Shown here in pieces: positions 1 through 7,154 of a stretch of DNA of 14,546 bases. Each line of letters starts with the position of its first letter. Position 1 is the stretch's first letter. Made by a program: the position numbers and the translations under genes. This DNA comes from an uncultured Mollicutes bacterium (lineage in GTDB: Bacteria; Bacillota_I; Bacilli_A; RF39; UBA660): contig URRF01000029.1 of assembly GCA_900550145.1 (NCBI GenBank), positions 1 through 14,546 of the forward strand, read 5' to 3'. Below the pieces are notes generated by a model. That model made no database searches, was not told where the DNA came from, and saw nothing but the letters and a program-made list of their open reading frames with translations.

Positions 1-19
1 CAAAAGTATTATTTACTGT

Positions 20-49
20 TTTTATTATTTCATGCATGAAATAATAAAA
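20..49. repeat. 30-bp perfect palindrome over the recD2 stop codon
   Basis: Fifteen consecutive base pairs are symmetric about the centre of CATGCATG (31-38), flanked by AT-rich arms, with no mismatch and no spacer. It spans the last codons and the TAA (25-27, minus strand) of the recD2 fragment. Read on either strand the arm begins with T and ends with A, which is the opposite of an intrinsic terminator. It could be a protein-binding site or a cruciform-prone sequence. No function is assigned. Confidence 0.6.
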
Positions 50-789
50 TCTTTTAAAGATGTTTTTCTAATATTTTCTTTATCATTTAAAATAGCTTTT
101 TCTAAAGCGGATAACTCCCCGATTAAAATTAATTTTTTCTTTGCTCTTGTTACAGCAGTATAAATAAGTTTTTTATATAACATAATGCTATATTTATTTA
201 ATACAGGTATTATAACAACATCAAATTCACTACCTTGAGCTTTATGAATACTTATACAATATCCAAGTTTTAAATCACTAAAATTAGATGCTGTTAGCCT
301 TACACAATTAGTATCAAAATCAACTGTCATCGCTTTTGATTTTTTATTTTCAATTCTTAAAATTTTACCTATATCACCATTAAATATATTTTCTTCAATA
401 TTATTTACTAACTGTAAAACCTTATCATCTTGTCTATAAATAACACCATTAAATAAAATTTCATTTTTACTAACACTTCTTTTATTAATTAATTCTTGAA
501 TAAAATAGTTTAAATCATCAATACCATTATCACCCTTATAAATTGGTGCTAGAACCTGAAATTTATTGATATTCATAAATTGATATTTTAAAATATACTC
601 TTTCAAACACTCTTTTAAATTATCACTGTTACACTCTTTAAATATTAAATCTTCACCATTATTAAATATATCAAAATCAATAATATTATTATTTATATTT
701 ATAATAATATGTATATTTATATTAATTGGATTAGGAACAAGTCTTTTCTTTTTCAATCTAAGAAGTGTTGATAAAAATAATAAAAACAA
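25..789 (-). CDS. recD2: RecD2-type ATP-dependent DNA helicase, C-terminal fragment
   Basis: This is the C-terminal part of a RecD2/RecD-like SF1B helicase, a 5'-3' DNA-unwinding enzyme of repair and recombination. Recognisable pieces, numbered from the TTG at 789, are QVLAPIYKGDNGIDDLN (78-94), GDIGKI (138-143), the motif V-like ISIHKAQGSEFD (179-190) and the motif VI-like YTAVTRAKKKLILIG (210-224). The tail LEKAI...RKTSLKDFI is also typical. Family members are about 700-850 residues, so the Walker A and B half is missing. Resemblance fades before about residue 40 (position about 675). Upstream of that the frame only mirrors the opposite-strand mltG membrane segment. The nominal TTG start has no Shine-Dalgarno sequence. 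I read this as a 5'-truncated gene, either a rearrangement product or an assembly join. Family call is confident; the 5' end is not real. Confidence 0.8.
   Translation of the reverse strand: MFLLFLSTLLRLKKKRLVPNPININIHIIININNNIIDFDIFNNGEDLIFKECNSDNLKECLKEYILKYQFMNINKFQVLAPIYKGDNGIDDLNYFIQELINKRSVSKNEILFNGVIYRQDDKVLQLVNNIEENIFNGDIGKILRIENKKSKAMTVDFDTNCVRLTASNFSDLKLGYCISIHKAQGSEFDVVIIPVLNKYSIMLYKKLIYTAVTRAKKKLILIGELSALEKAILNDKENIRKTSLKDFIISCMK
679..710. repeat. Palindrome and inverted repeat at the recD2/mltG junction
   Basis: AATAATATTATT (679-690) is a perfect 12-bp palindrome. Overlapping it, ATATTATTAT (683-692) and ATAATAATAT (701-710) form a 10-bp inverted repeat with an 8-base loop. This is exactly where RecD2 similarity ends on the minus strand and the MltG membrane segment begins on the plus strand. 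Such AT-only repeats are common by chance in this DNA, so the position matters more than the repeat itself. Confidence 0.5.
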
Positions 790-814
790 TATAGATATAA
801 AAATAGAAAGTGGT

Positions 815-1747
815 ATGAGCGTTGATAATATACTTAATACACTAAAAGAAAAAGAACTAATTAGAAATAAGTTATTTTCAAAAATATATATAAAATTAAC
901 TAATTATAACATGCAAGCAGGAGAATATGAATTAAATAAATCAATGAGTAGTATTGATATAATAAAAGCAATAGCAAATGGAAAAGTAACTGATAAAAAC
1001 AATATAATCTTAACTTTTAAAGAAGGACAAAATATAAGAGATTATGCTAAAATAATAGCCAAAAATACTAATAATAAAGAAAGTGATGTATTTAATTTAC
1101 TAGAAGATACTTCTTATATTGATTCATTAATAAACAAATATTGGTTTTTAACAAATGACATAAAAAGTAGTGGAATATATTATCCATTAGAAGGTTACTT
1201 ATTTCCCGAAACATATTATTTTGAAAATAAAGATGTAAGTGTTAAAACCATATTTGAAAAATTACTTAATCAAACAGATAAAATACTTTCCAAAAACAGA
1301 AATGAAATAGAAAGCAAAAAATTAAATATTCATGAATTTATGACACTCGCATCTATTGTTGAATTAGAAGGAAAATACGATAATGATAGATCTATGATAG
1401 CAGGTGTATTTAACAATAGATTAAAAAGTGGACAGAATTTAGGTAGTGATGTAACTACTTATTATGCAGTAAAAAAAGATATGGGGAGTGACCCCGTATT
1501 ATGGCAATCAGATATAGATTTTGATAGTCCATACAACACAAGATTACCAAAAATGGCTGGTAAACTTCCAATCGGACCAATAAGTAATCCAGGAGAATCA
1601 TCTATAAATGCAGTGATAAATCCAACAAACTCAAACTATTATTTCTTTGTTGCAGATTGCAAAAGTGGTAAAACAGTATTTACAACCACTTACAACGAAC
1701 ACATAATTGCAGTAAACAAAATAAAAAATTCTGGATGTGCATTCTAA
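815..1747 (+). CDS. mltG: MltG-family endolytic murein transglycosylase (YceG-like)
   Basis: MltG is a membrane-anchored lytic transglycosylase that cuts nascent glycan strands and helps set their length. Numbered from ATG 815: a LysM-like part with NMQAGEYEL (32-40), then GIYYPLEGYLFPETYYF (120-136) and LASIVELEG (178-186), whose Glu183 fits the family catalytic Glu. After these come VFNNRL (198-203), LGSDVTTYYA (209-218), YNTR...GLP-like KLPIGPISNPG (250-260) and ALIAV-like INAVINP (264-270). The ATG at 815 is probably internal. The frame is open upstream from 584 and encodes a hydrophobic stretch at about 680-751 (IILLFIFIIICIFILIGLG), the expected N-terminal anchor, followed by IKIESGMSVDNI. 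No ATG, GTG or TTG occurs in that extension, and ATG 815 has no ribosome binding site. The native start therefore seems lost at the junction with recD2. Confidence 0.9.
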   Translation: MSVDNILNTLKEKELIRNKLFSKIYIKLTNYNMQAGEYELNKSMSSIDIIKAIANGKVTDKNNIILTFKEGQNIRDYAKIIAKNTNNKESDVFNLLEDTSYIDSLINKYWFLTNDIKSSGIYYPLEGYLFPETYYFENKDVSVKTIFEKLLNQTDKILSKNRNEIESKKLNIHEFMTLASIVELEGKYDNDRSMIAGVFNNRLKSGQNLGSDVTTYYAVKKDMGSDPVLWQSDIDFDSPYNTRLPKMAGKLPIGPISNPGESSINAVINPTNSNYYFFVADCKSGKTVFTTTYNEHIIAVNKIKNSGCAF

Positions 1748-1776
1748 AAATAGACATAATAATTGTCTATTTTTTT
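1746..1776 (+). terminator. Intrinsic terminator of mltG
   Basis: An 11-bp stem pairs AAAAATAGACA (1746-1756) with TGTCTATTTTT (1764-1774) around a 7-base loop, and T residues continue to 1776. It starts within the mltG stop codon. Few bases are left before spoIIGA, so spoIIGA either relies on readthrough or on a promoter inside the end of mltG; I could not identify one. Confidence 0.8.
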
Positions 1777-1798
1777 ATATCATAAAAATGGTGATACT

Positions 1799-2593
1799 AT
1801 GAAAGTCTATATTGATGTAATATTTTTATTAAATATATTCTTTGACTTCCTATTATTACTAAGCGTATCACTTATATTAAGAAGACATACAAAAATATAT
1901 AGATTAATTCTAGGGGGGCTAGTTGGTGGAATTTCTATTATCTTCCTATTTTTTAATATAAGTGTATCACTCTTATTTTTCTTAAAAATTATAATCGCTT
2001 TTCTAATGATTATAACCACATTTGGTTACAAAGATATTAGATATACCCTAAAAAACTTTTCATTCCTATATTTAACTAGTATTGCACTAGGAGGTGCATT
2101 ATACTTCTTCAATATTCAGTTTAGTTATAAAAATAACGGAATAATATTTTATCATAACGGATTTAGCATAAACTTTATTATATTACTAATTATTACACCG
2201 ATACTTACATATATCTACGTAAAAGAATTAAAAAGTATTAAAACAAGTTATTCTAAATATTATAAAGTTGACATATATTTTAAAACTAATACATGTATTA
2301 CATTAAATGGATATATGGATACAGGAAATAACTTAGTAGATCCCTATAAAAAAAGACCAATTATATTAGTTAATTACGAAAAAATAAAAAAATATATAAC
2401 AAACAAAAAAGAATTACTTGTACCTTACAATAGTATAAATAATAATGGTTTACTAAGATGCATAAAAGTATTAAAAATAGAAATTGATAATAAAGAATAC
2501 AAAAATGTATTAGTTGGACTATCTATGAATAATATTAGTATAGATGGAATAGATTGTATTTTAAATAATAAATTATTGGAGGATGAACAATGA
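1799..2593 (+). CDS. spoIIGA: SpoIIGA, membrane aspartic protease that processes pro-sigma-E
   Basis: SpoIIGA is the sporulation protease that removes the pro-sequence of sigma-E after septation, in response to the forespore signal SpoIIR. From ATG 1799 it has 264 residues. The N-terminus MKVYIDVIFLLNIFFDF matches the family opening. About five hydrophobic segments follow in residues 1-140, then a soluble domain with the aspartic-protease motif YMDTGNNLVDP (172-182), catalytic Asp174, and DGIDCILN near the end (249-256). It is somewhat shorter than the B. subtilis protein (about 309). I chose ATG 1799 over an upstream TTG at 1763 because GGTG (1790-1793) sits five bases before it and the TTG lies inside the mltG terminator. 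Its stop overlaps the sigE start (ATGA, 2590-2593), implying translational coupling of protease and substrate. Confidence 0.95.
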   Translation: MKVYIDVIFLLNIFFDFLLLLSVSLILRRHTKIYRLILGGLVGGISIIFLFFNISVSLLFFLKIIIAFLMIITTFGYKDIRYTLKNFSFLYLTSIALGGALYFFNIQFSYKNNGIIFYHNGFSINFIILLIITPILTYIYVKELKSIKTSYSKYYKVDIYFKTNTCITLNGYMDTGNNLVDPYKKRPIILVNYEKIKKYITNKKELLVPYNSINNNGLLRCIKVLKIEIDNKEYKNVLVGLSMNNISIDGIDCILNNKLLEDEQ

Positions 2594-3276
2594 TAAAAAA
2601 AATAAAAGAACTATTAAGTAAACTATTTAAAAGAGGAGTTTACTACGTAGGAAGTAGTGATATATTACCAGAACCCCTTTCAAAAGAAGAAGAAGAAGAA
2701 ACACTAGAACTCGCATCTTTTGGAGATGAAATAGCAAAAAATAAACTAATAGAACATAACCTAAGATTAGTTGTATTCCTAGCAAAAAAATACGAAAATA
2801 CAAACATAGACCTAGAAGATTTAGTTAGTATAGGTACAATTGGATTAATAAAAGGAATCAATACATATAAAATGGGCAAAAACATAAAACTTGCCACTTA
2901 CGCCTCAAGATGCATTGATAACGAGATACTTATGTTTCTAAGAAAAAACAAAAAAAGAAAAACAGAAATATCATTTGAAGATTCACTTAGTTATGATGCA
3001 GATGGAAATGAACTTCACTTAGAAGATGTATTAGGAACTGACTCAGATATCGTTACAAAAGAATTAGAAGATAAAATAGAAAGAAAAATATTAATAGAAG
3101 AAATAGAAAAACTAAATGAAAGAGATAAAAAAATAATGATACTAAGATATGGATTATTTGGTAATGAAGAAGTTACTCAAAAAGATGTTGCTGATATGTT
3201 AGGAATAAGTCAAAGCTATATATCAAGAATAGAAAAGAAAGTTATAAAACGACTAAAAAATATTGTAAAAGTTTAA
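2590..3276 (+). CDS. sigE: Sporulation sigma factor SigE (pro-sigma-E)
   Basis: This is the early mother-cell RNA polymerase sigma factor, made as a precursor and activated by the SpoIIGA encoded just upstream. It has 228 residues. A basic, amphipathic pro-segment is followed by the conserved processing neighbourhood VYYVGSSDILPEPLS (17-31). Region 2 follows: EHNLRLVVFLAKKYENT, then DLEDLVSIGTIGLIKGI with the core-binding and -10 recognition helices. Next comes the linker LHLEDVLGTDSDIV. Region 4 has the helix-turn-helix VTQKDVADMLGISQSYISRIEKK. The pro-segment (about 18 residues before YYVG) is shorter than in B. subtilis (about 27). The ATG overlaps the spoIIGA stop; a GGAGG (2578-2582) lies seven bases upstream. 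A hairpin starts at the stop codon. Confidence 0.95.
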   Translation: MIKKIKELLSKLFKRGVYYVGSSDILPEPLSKEEEEETLELASFGDEIAKNKLIEHNLRLVVFLAKKYENTNIDLEDLVSIGTIGLIKGINTYKMGKNIKLATYASRCIDNEILMFLRKNKKRKTEISFEDSLSYDADGNELHLEDVLGTDSDIVTKELEDKIERKILIEEIEKLNERDKKIMILRYGLFGNEEVTQKDVADMLGISQSYISRIEKKVIKRLKNIVKV

Positions 3277-3294
3277 ACATCAAAAAGATGTTTA
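3274..3294 (+). terminator. Hairpin at the end of sigE, weak terminator
   Basis: TAAACATC (3274-3281) and GATGTTTA (3287-3294) form a perfect 8-bp stem around AAAAA. It begins at the sigE stop codon. Only a few T residues follow before the LRR remnant sequence begins, so the T-tract looks interrupted. It may be a terminator whose tail was replaced when the LRR fragment was joined here. Confidence 0.5.
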
Positions 3295-3522
3295 TTTGCA
3301 CAACTAACAAGTGTAATTATACCAAGTAGTGTTACACGTATAGGTGAACGTGCATTTTATAAAACTACTTCATCTAATCCAAATTTAACAAAAATAATAA
3401 ATAAAACAGGAAAAAGTTTTAATTGGGGAAAAATAGTATCAAATTATTATAATACTGGTTATAACTTTGTAACTGGTACAGTTAGAACTAGTGAAGGTAA
3501 TGTAGAAGTAGTATCAGAATAA
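3277..3522 (+). pseudogene. C-terminal remnant of a BspA-like leucine-rich-repeat (LRR_5) protein
   Basis: The frame directly after the sigE stop stays open and reads LTSVIIPSSVTRIGERAFYK, a textbook LRR_5/BspA repeat unit. It continues NPNLTKIINKTGKSFNWGKI and then NFVTGTVRTSEGNVEVVSE before TAA at 3520-3522. This is the usual last repeat and tail of large surface LRR proteins in gut Firmicutes. No start codon, ribosome binding site, signal peptide or further repeats precede it, and about 80 codons remain. It therefore looks like the 3' end of a gene whose body has been deleted or lies elsewhere. It has its own downstream terminator. The frame happens to match sigE, but a stop codon separates them, so no fusion is made without readthrough. 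Confidence 0.75.
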
Positions 3523-3528
3523 ATATAT

Positions 3529-3560
3529 AAAGATAGAATAAGATTGATATTCTATCTTTT
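3529..3560 (+). terminator. Intrinsic terminator after the LRR remnant
   Basis: A perfect 12-bp stem pairs 3529-3540 (AAAGATAGAATA) with 3548-3559 (TATTCTATCTTT) around a 7-base loop. The T-tract is short. It would have ended transcription of the original LRR gene. Confidence 0.75.
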
Positions 3561-3598
3561 AATATACATGTAAACTTTATATAGAATGTATAATAAAA

Positions 3599-3627
3599 TT
3601 TACATTTGAGTAATTTTGCATTATAAT
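3599..3627 (+). promoter_or_regulatory. Sigma-A type promoter for the gene at 3651
   Basis: TTTACA (3599-3604) and a perfect TATAAT (3622-3627) are separated by 17 bases, in an intergenic gap just downstream of a terminator and upstream of a strong AGGAGGG (3639-3645). The predicted transcript start is near 3634. This is one of the clearest vegetative promoters in the window. Confidence 0.75.
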
Positions 3628-3650
3628 TGAATTAGCTTAGGAGGGATTTT

Positions 3651-4349
3651 ATGAATAATGAATTTAATAATATATCTAAAAATGGTGTTACTGATGTATT
3701 ATTGATAATAGCAATAATAATTGGATTAATAATAATTGGTTTATTATCATATAAAATGTTTATATATGATAATAAGAACAATGATTATAACAAAAATAGT
3801 GGAGTGGTTGATAAAGATAAAAATGATAATGTTATTGATAATAAAAATGGTGTTACTAAAGAGTTATCAGCAATTTATAATAATAAGAAACATAGTATTA
3901 AGTTGGTAAGTGAATCTTCTAGTATGGAGTTATCAATTTATATTGATAATGAATTAATAGAAAAAATTAATTCATTTAGTAATAATGATATAGATGCAAC
4001 GGTATATGTTTTTGATTCTAAATATTTAGGAATTTTACTTAATGTATCTGGAAGTTATAATTTGATTGTATTTAATAATAATAAATGTATTGGAAAACAA
4101 AATATAATACAAAAAGGTCAGAGTTTATGTAAAGATAATTTGTGTAAAAATCAGTTAAATATATATGAAAATATAAAGTTTGAAAATAACAAACTAAGTT
4201 TTTGGGGTAGTAATTGTATTACTGCATCTGATGGAAAATTTGTAAGTTCTGATACAATAAGAAAATTTAATTTAAGTATAGAAAATGATAAAGTAGTCAT
4301 AGATACTATAGAAACTATAGAAGGATATGTATCAGGTGCAGTATGTTAA
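3651..4349 (+). CDS. Membrane-anchored protein of unknown function
   Basis: I do not recognise this 232-residue protein. A short N-terminal cytoplasmic stretch precedes one strong transmembrane helix (about 15-38, VLLIIAIIIGLIIIGLLSY). After this comes a low-complexity Asn/Asp/Lys linker (about 39-68), and then a probable extracytoplasmic domain from about residue 70. That domain contains several cysteines (KCIG, SLCKDNLCKN, SNCIT and the final residue), which could form disulfides. The start is supported by AGGAGGG six bases before the ATG and by the promoter upstream. It is transcribed alone: a terminator follows at 4348-4376. The gene sits between sigE and sigG, but its own sigma-A type promoter argues against a specifically sporulation role. 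Confidence 0.8.
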   Translation: MNNEFNNISKNGVTDVLLIIAIIIGLIIIGLLSYKMFIYDNKNNDYNKNSGVVDKDKNDNVIDNKNGVTKELSAIYNNKKHSIKLVSESSSMELSIYIDNELIEKINSFSNNDIDATVYVFDSKYLGILLNVSGSYNLIVFNNNKCIGKQNIIQKGQSLCKDNLCKNQLNIYENIKFENNKLSFWGSNCITASDGKFVSSDTIRKFNLSIENDKVVIDTIETIEGYVSGAVC

Positions 4350-4376
4350 AATTCACTTTAAATAGTGAATTTTTTT
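4348..4376 (+). terminator. Intrinsic terminator of the 3651 gene
   Basis: AAAATTCACT (4348-4357) pairs perfectly with AGTGAATTTT (4364-4373) around a 6-base loop, with T residues through 4376. The stem overlaps the stop codon. Confidence 0.85.
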
Positions 4377-4394
4377 CGTAAAATATATAAAAAA

Positions 4395-4403
4395 TGATAT
4401 AAT
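4395..4403 (+). promoter_or_regulatory. Extended -10 promoter for the ABC-2 exporter genes
   Basis: TGATATAAT is an extended -10 element (TG, one base, TATAAT). The region 17-18 bases upstream (TTCGTA/TTTCGT) is a poor -35, as is usual for extended -10 promoters. The transcript would start near 4410, leaving a very short leader before the Shine-Dalgarno sequence at 4409-4415. Confidence 0.6.
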
Positions 4404-4421
4404 GATATAGAGGTGAATAAT

Positions 4422-5132
4422 GTGCTTGAGATAAAAAACTTTAGCAAAAGCTATTCTAATGATAAAATAGTAGTAGATGATATATCATTAAAAGTTGATA
4501 ATGGTGATATATTTGGTTTTGTTGGACACAATGGTGCTGGTAAAACAACTACTATTAAATCTATTGTAGGTATTCTTTCATTTGAAAAAGGCGATATTTT
4601 AATTGATGGAATCTCTATTAAAGATAATCCTATTGCATGTAAAAAGAATATTGCATATATTCCTGATAATCCAGATTTATATGATCATTTAAAAGGAATT
4701 GAATACTTAAATTTTATAGCCGATGTTTATGGTATAAGTGTGGAAAAAAGAGAAGAATTGATTAAGAAATATGCTGATATATTTGAAATTACAAAAAATT
4801 TAGGAGATATTATTTCATCATATTCTCATGGTATGAAACAAAAACTTGCTATAATATCTGCTTTAATACATGAACCAAAATTATATATATTAGATGAACC
4901 ATTTGTTGGATTAGATCCAAAAGCAACACATTTATTAAAAGAAATAATGAAAGAAAAATGTAAAGAAGGTTGTGCATTCTTTTTCTCAACTCATATATTA
5001 GAAGTAGCTGAAAAACTATGTAATAAGATTGCTATTATAAAAGAAGGAAAAATAGTTATAAGTGGTGAAATGAAAAAAATAGTTAAAGATAAGAGTTTAG
5101 AAGATATTTTTTTGGAGTTAGTAAATGAATAA
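4422..5132 (+). CDS. ABC transporter ATP-binding protein (ABC-2 type exporter)
   Basis: This is the ATPase subunit of an exporter whose membrane partner overlaps it downstream. From GTG 4422 it has 236 residues. Walker A is GHNGAGKTT (36-44), the signature is the variant SHGMKQ (135-140) rather than LSGGQ, Walker B is LYILDEP (154-160), and the switch histidine is in FSTHILE (His191). The variant signature is common in the CcmA-like subfamily paired with ABC-2 permeases. The frame also contains a GTG at 4413. I prefer 4422 because AGAGGTG (4409-4415) lies six bases upstream of it, while 4413 has no site of its own. The substrate cannot be told from sequence; peptides, lipids or drugs are all possible. 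Confidence 0.9.
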   Translation: MLEIKNFSKSYSNDKIVVDDISLKVDNGDIFGFVGHNGAGKTTTIKSIVGILSFEKGDILIDGISIKDNPIACKKNIAYIPDNPDLYDHLKGIEYLNFIADVYGISVEKREELIKKYADIFEITKNLGDIISSYSHGMKQKLAIISALIHEPKLYILDEPFVGLDPKATHLLKEIMKEKCKEGCAFFFSTHILEVAEKLCNKIAIIKEGKIVISGEMKKIVKDKSLEDIFLELVNE

Positions 5133-6681
5133 TTTATTTTTATTAACTAAAATAAACTTGTTAGGTACTTTCAAAAAAAATTCTAATAAGGGTTTAATTA
5201 TATTTATAATTGCATTCTTATATCTTGCATTTATAATTTATCAGTTAGGATTAGGAATGATAGATGGATTTATAATGCTAAATATTCCTTACATGTTTTT
5301 AACATTATTTATGTTGTTCTCATCTATGTTTATACTTGCTACTAATATATTTAAAGTAAATGGAACAATATTTAATTTCAAAGATTATGATTTACTTATG
5401 AGTTTACCTGTAAAAAAAGAAGAAATAATTACTAGTAAAATATTAAGCTTATATTTCCTTAACTTCCTATATACTATTTTATTTATGATACCTTCTTATA
5501 TAGTATTTTTATCAAAAGTAAAAGTAACACTTATATTTAATATATTATTTTTTATAACATTATTTATAATACCAATACTACCAACAGTAATAGCAACTAT
5601 TATTGGTTCATTAATTACAGCAATAACATCTAGATTTAAAAGAAAAAATTTAATTAACTATATAATTTATATTTTATCATTTATATTTATGTATTACATA
5701 ACTTCAAATACAAATAGTATTAATTCATTAGATTATGCTAACTTTGGTAAAAATATAATAAATATGTGGAATAATATTTATCCATTAACTAATACATATT
5801 TAAAAATAATTAGTAATAATGATTTAATCTCTTTATTAATATATACATTATTACCAATATTAATATTTATAATTTTTACTAAAATATTAACTAAATATTA
5901 TGTAAGTATAAATAGTAAACTTAAAACAGAAAGAAAAAACGCTAATTATAAATTAGGCAAATTAAAAGAAAGTAACCAATTATTTGCATTATACAAAAAA
6001 GAAATAAAAAGATATTTTGGATCAATAATGTATGTTACAAATACTATTATGGGATCAGTTATGCTTATCATAATGAGTTTTGGGCTTTTAATATTTGGTG
6101 TAGATAAAATAGGACAAATTATTGAAATACCAACATTATCTAAAATAGTATCATCAGTTATGCCATTTGTAATTTCATTATTTGTATCACTAAGCGTAAC
6201 AACACAAGCATCAATATCATTAGAAGGTAAAAACTTATGGATTATAAAATCTATACCAGTTAAACCAATAGATATATTTAAAAGTAAAATTATGGTTAAT
6301 TTAACAGTAACAGTTATTCCAATATTAATATCTTCAACCATAATCTCACTTGTTATAAAACCACCTTTAAATGCAGTTATATTTATGTATATATTACCAA
6401 TACTATATGCTGTTCTTACATCTATACTTGGATTAATAATAAATTTACATTTTCCTAGATTTGATTTCAAAAACGAAATTTATGTAATAAAACAAAGTAT
6501 AGCATCTATGATATCAATATTTGTAAATCTTATATTAGCAATTATACCACTTGCAATATATTTCAATGTTAAGAGTAATATGTATGTACAAATTGTATCA
6601 CTATCAGTATTTATTTTAATAATTATATCTTACATTTACATTGATAAATTAGGTACTAAAAAATTTAATGAACTAAATTAA
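5125..6681 (+). CDS. ABC-2 type transporter permease
   Basis: This polytopic membrane protein of 518 residues is the channel partner of the ATPase immediately upstream, with which it overlaps by eight bases (ATG 5125 inside the ATPase end, stop 5130-5132). I count roughly ten to twelve hydrophobic segments. The segment FKDYDLLMSLPVKKEEIITSK near residues 86-106 is characteristic of large ABC-2 permeases, and a second similar motif, WIIKSIPVKPIDIFKSK, occurs at about 372-388. This two-fold pattern suggests an internally repeated architecture, as expected for a long permease that may work as a monomer or homodimer with two ATPases. GGAG at 5114-5117 precedes the start. No terminator is visible before the prepilin gene, so the three may be cotranscribed. 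Confidence 0.9.
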   Translation: MNNLFLLTKINLLGTFKKNSNKGLIIFIIAFLYLAFIIYQLGLGMIDGFIMLNIPYMFLTLFMLFSSMFILATNIFKVNGTIFNFKDYDLLMSLPVKKEEIITSKILSLYFLNFLYTILFMIPSYIVFLSKVKVTLIFNILFFITLFIIPILPTVIATIIGSLITAITSRFKRKNLINYIIYILSFIFMYYITSNTNSINSLDYANFGKNIINMWNNIYPLTNTYLKIISNNDLISLLIYTLLPILIFIIFTKILTKYYVSINSKLKTERKNANYKLGKLKESNQLFALYKKEIKRYFGSIMYVTNTIMGSVMLIIMSFGLLIFGVDKIGQIIEIPTLSKIVSSVMPFVISLFVSLSVTTQASISLEGKNLWIIKSIPVKPIDIFKSKIMVNLTVTVIPILISSTIISLVIKPPLNAVIFMYILPILYAVLTSILGLIINLHFPRFDFKNEIYVIKQSIASMISIFVNLILAIIPLAIYFNVKSNMYVQIVSLSVFILIIISYIYIDKLGTKKFNELN

Positions 6682-6711
6682 CAAATAAAAATTATTACGA
6701 GGAGGAAAAGA

Positions 6712-7098
6712 ATGAAAAAGAATGCATTTACATTAATAGAGTTACTTGCAGTAATAGTGATATTAGCAATAATACTAATAGTTGGAGCACCTGCTTTTAA
6801 AAATACAATACGTAAATCAAAAAAGAATAGTTTTACTGTAAGTGTAAAAAAATTATTAGATATAGCAGAAAGAAAAACATTAGATTTAGGAGAAAATGAA
6901 CATACTTATACTTTGATAGAAGGAGAAACTACACTAATTGAATTAGGAGCAACAAAAAAATCTAGTATAGAAGGTACTATACAAGTAACGTCCATTGGTT
7001 CCAAATTAGCAATTCATGATGAAAAATGGTGTGCCATTAAAACTTTTGATATGGAAAATATTGAAGTAAATGAATATAATGGAACATGCAGTAATTAA
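6712..7098 (+). CDS. Prepilin-type N-terminal cleavage/methylation protein
   Basis: A type IV pilin-like protein of 128 residues. The N-terminus MKKNAFTLIELLAVIVILAI is a class III prepilin signal: a short basic leader, a predicted cleavage before Phe6, Glu at +5 of the mature protein (Glu10), and a hydrophobic helix (about 6-25). Ala rather than Gly at the -1 position is accepted by some prepilin peptidases. The rest is a small soluble domain with two cysteines (WCAIK and the C-terminal GTCS) that may pair. Only one pilin is here and there is no assembly ATPase, peptidase or PilC/ComGB nearby, so it depends on genes elsewhere. GAGGAGG (6699-6705) sits six bases before the ATG. Its precise role (pseudopilus, competence or adhesion) cannot be set. 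Confidence 0.85.
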   Translation: MKKNAFTLIELLAVIVILAIILIVGAPAFKNTIRKSKKNSFTVSVKKLLDIAERKTLDLGENEHTYTLIEGETTLIELGATKKSSIEGTIQVTSIGSKLAIHDEKWCAIKTFDMENIEVNEYNGTCSN

Positions 7099-7110
7099 TT
7101 TTTTGAATAA

Positions 7111-7154
7111 AAGAACTCTTTTCATATCAATATATGGTATGAAAGGAGTTTTTT
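7111..7154 (+). promoter_or_regulatory. Terminator-like hairpin that contains the sigG ribosome binding site
   Basis: Bases 7114-7129 pair with 7135-7150 in a 16-bp stem with two G-U wobbles and a 5-base loop. Six T residues (7149-7154) run directly up to the sigG ATG at 7155. The right arm contains AAGGAG (7143-7148), the sigG Shine-Dalgarno sequence. The element thus looks like both an intrinsic terminator for the prepilin gene and a structure that hides the sigG ribosome binding site. Either use would reduce SigG made from upstream readthrough. Confidence 0.75.

Noticed and set aside
3568..3605. ATGTAAA / TTTACAT inverted repeat overlapping the -35 of the 3651 promoter, as an operator
   Set aside because: Seven A/T-rich bases per arm with a 24-base gap are expected by chance in this DNA.
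5946..6470. Minus-strand open frame of 174 codons inside the ABC-2 permease
   Set aside because: It is the antisense of a clearly recognised membrane protein and has no ribosome binding site.
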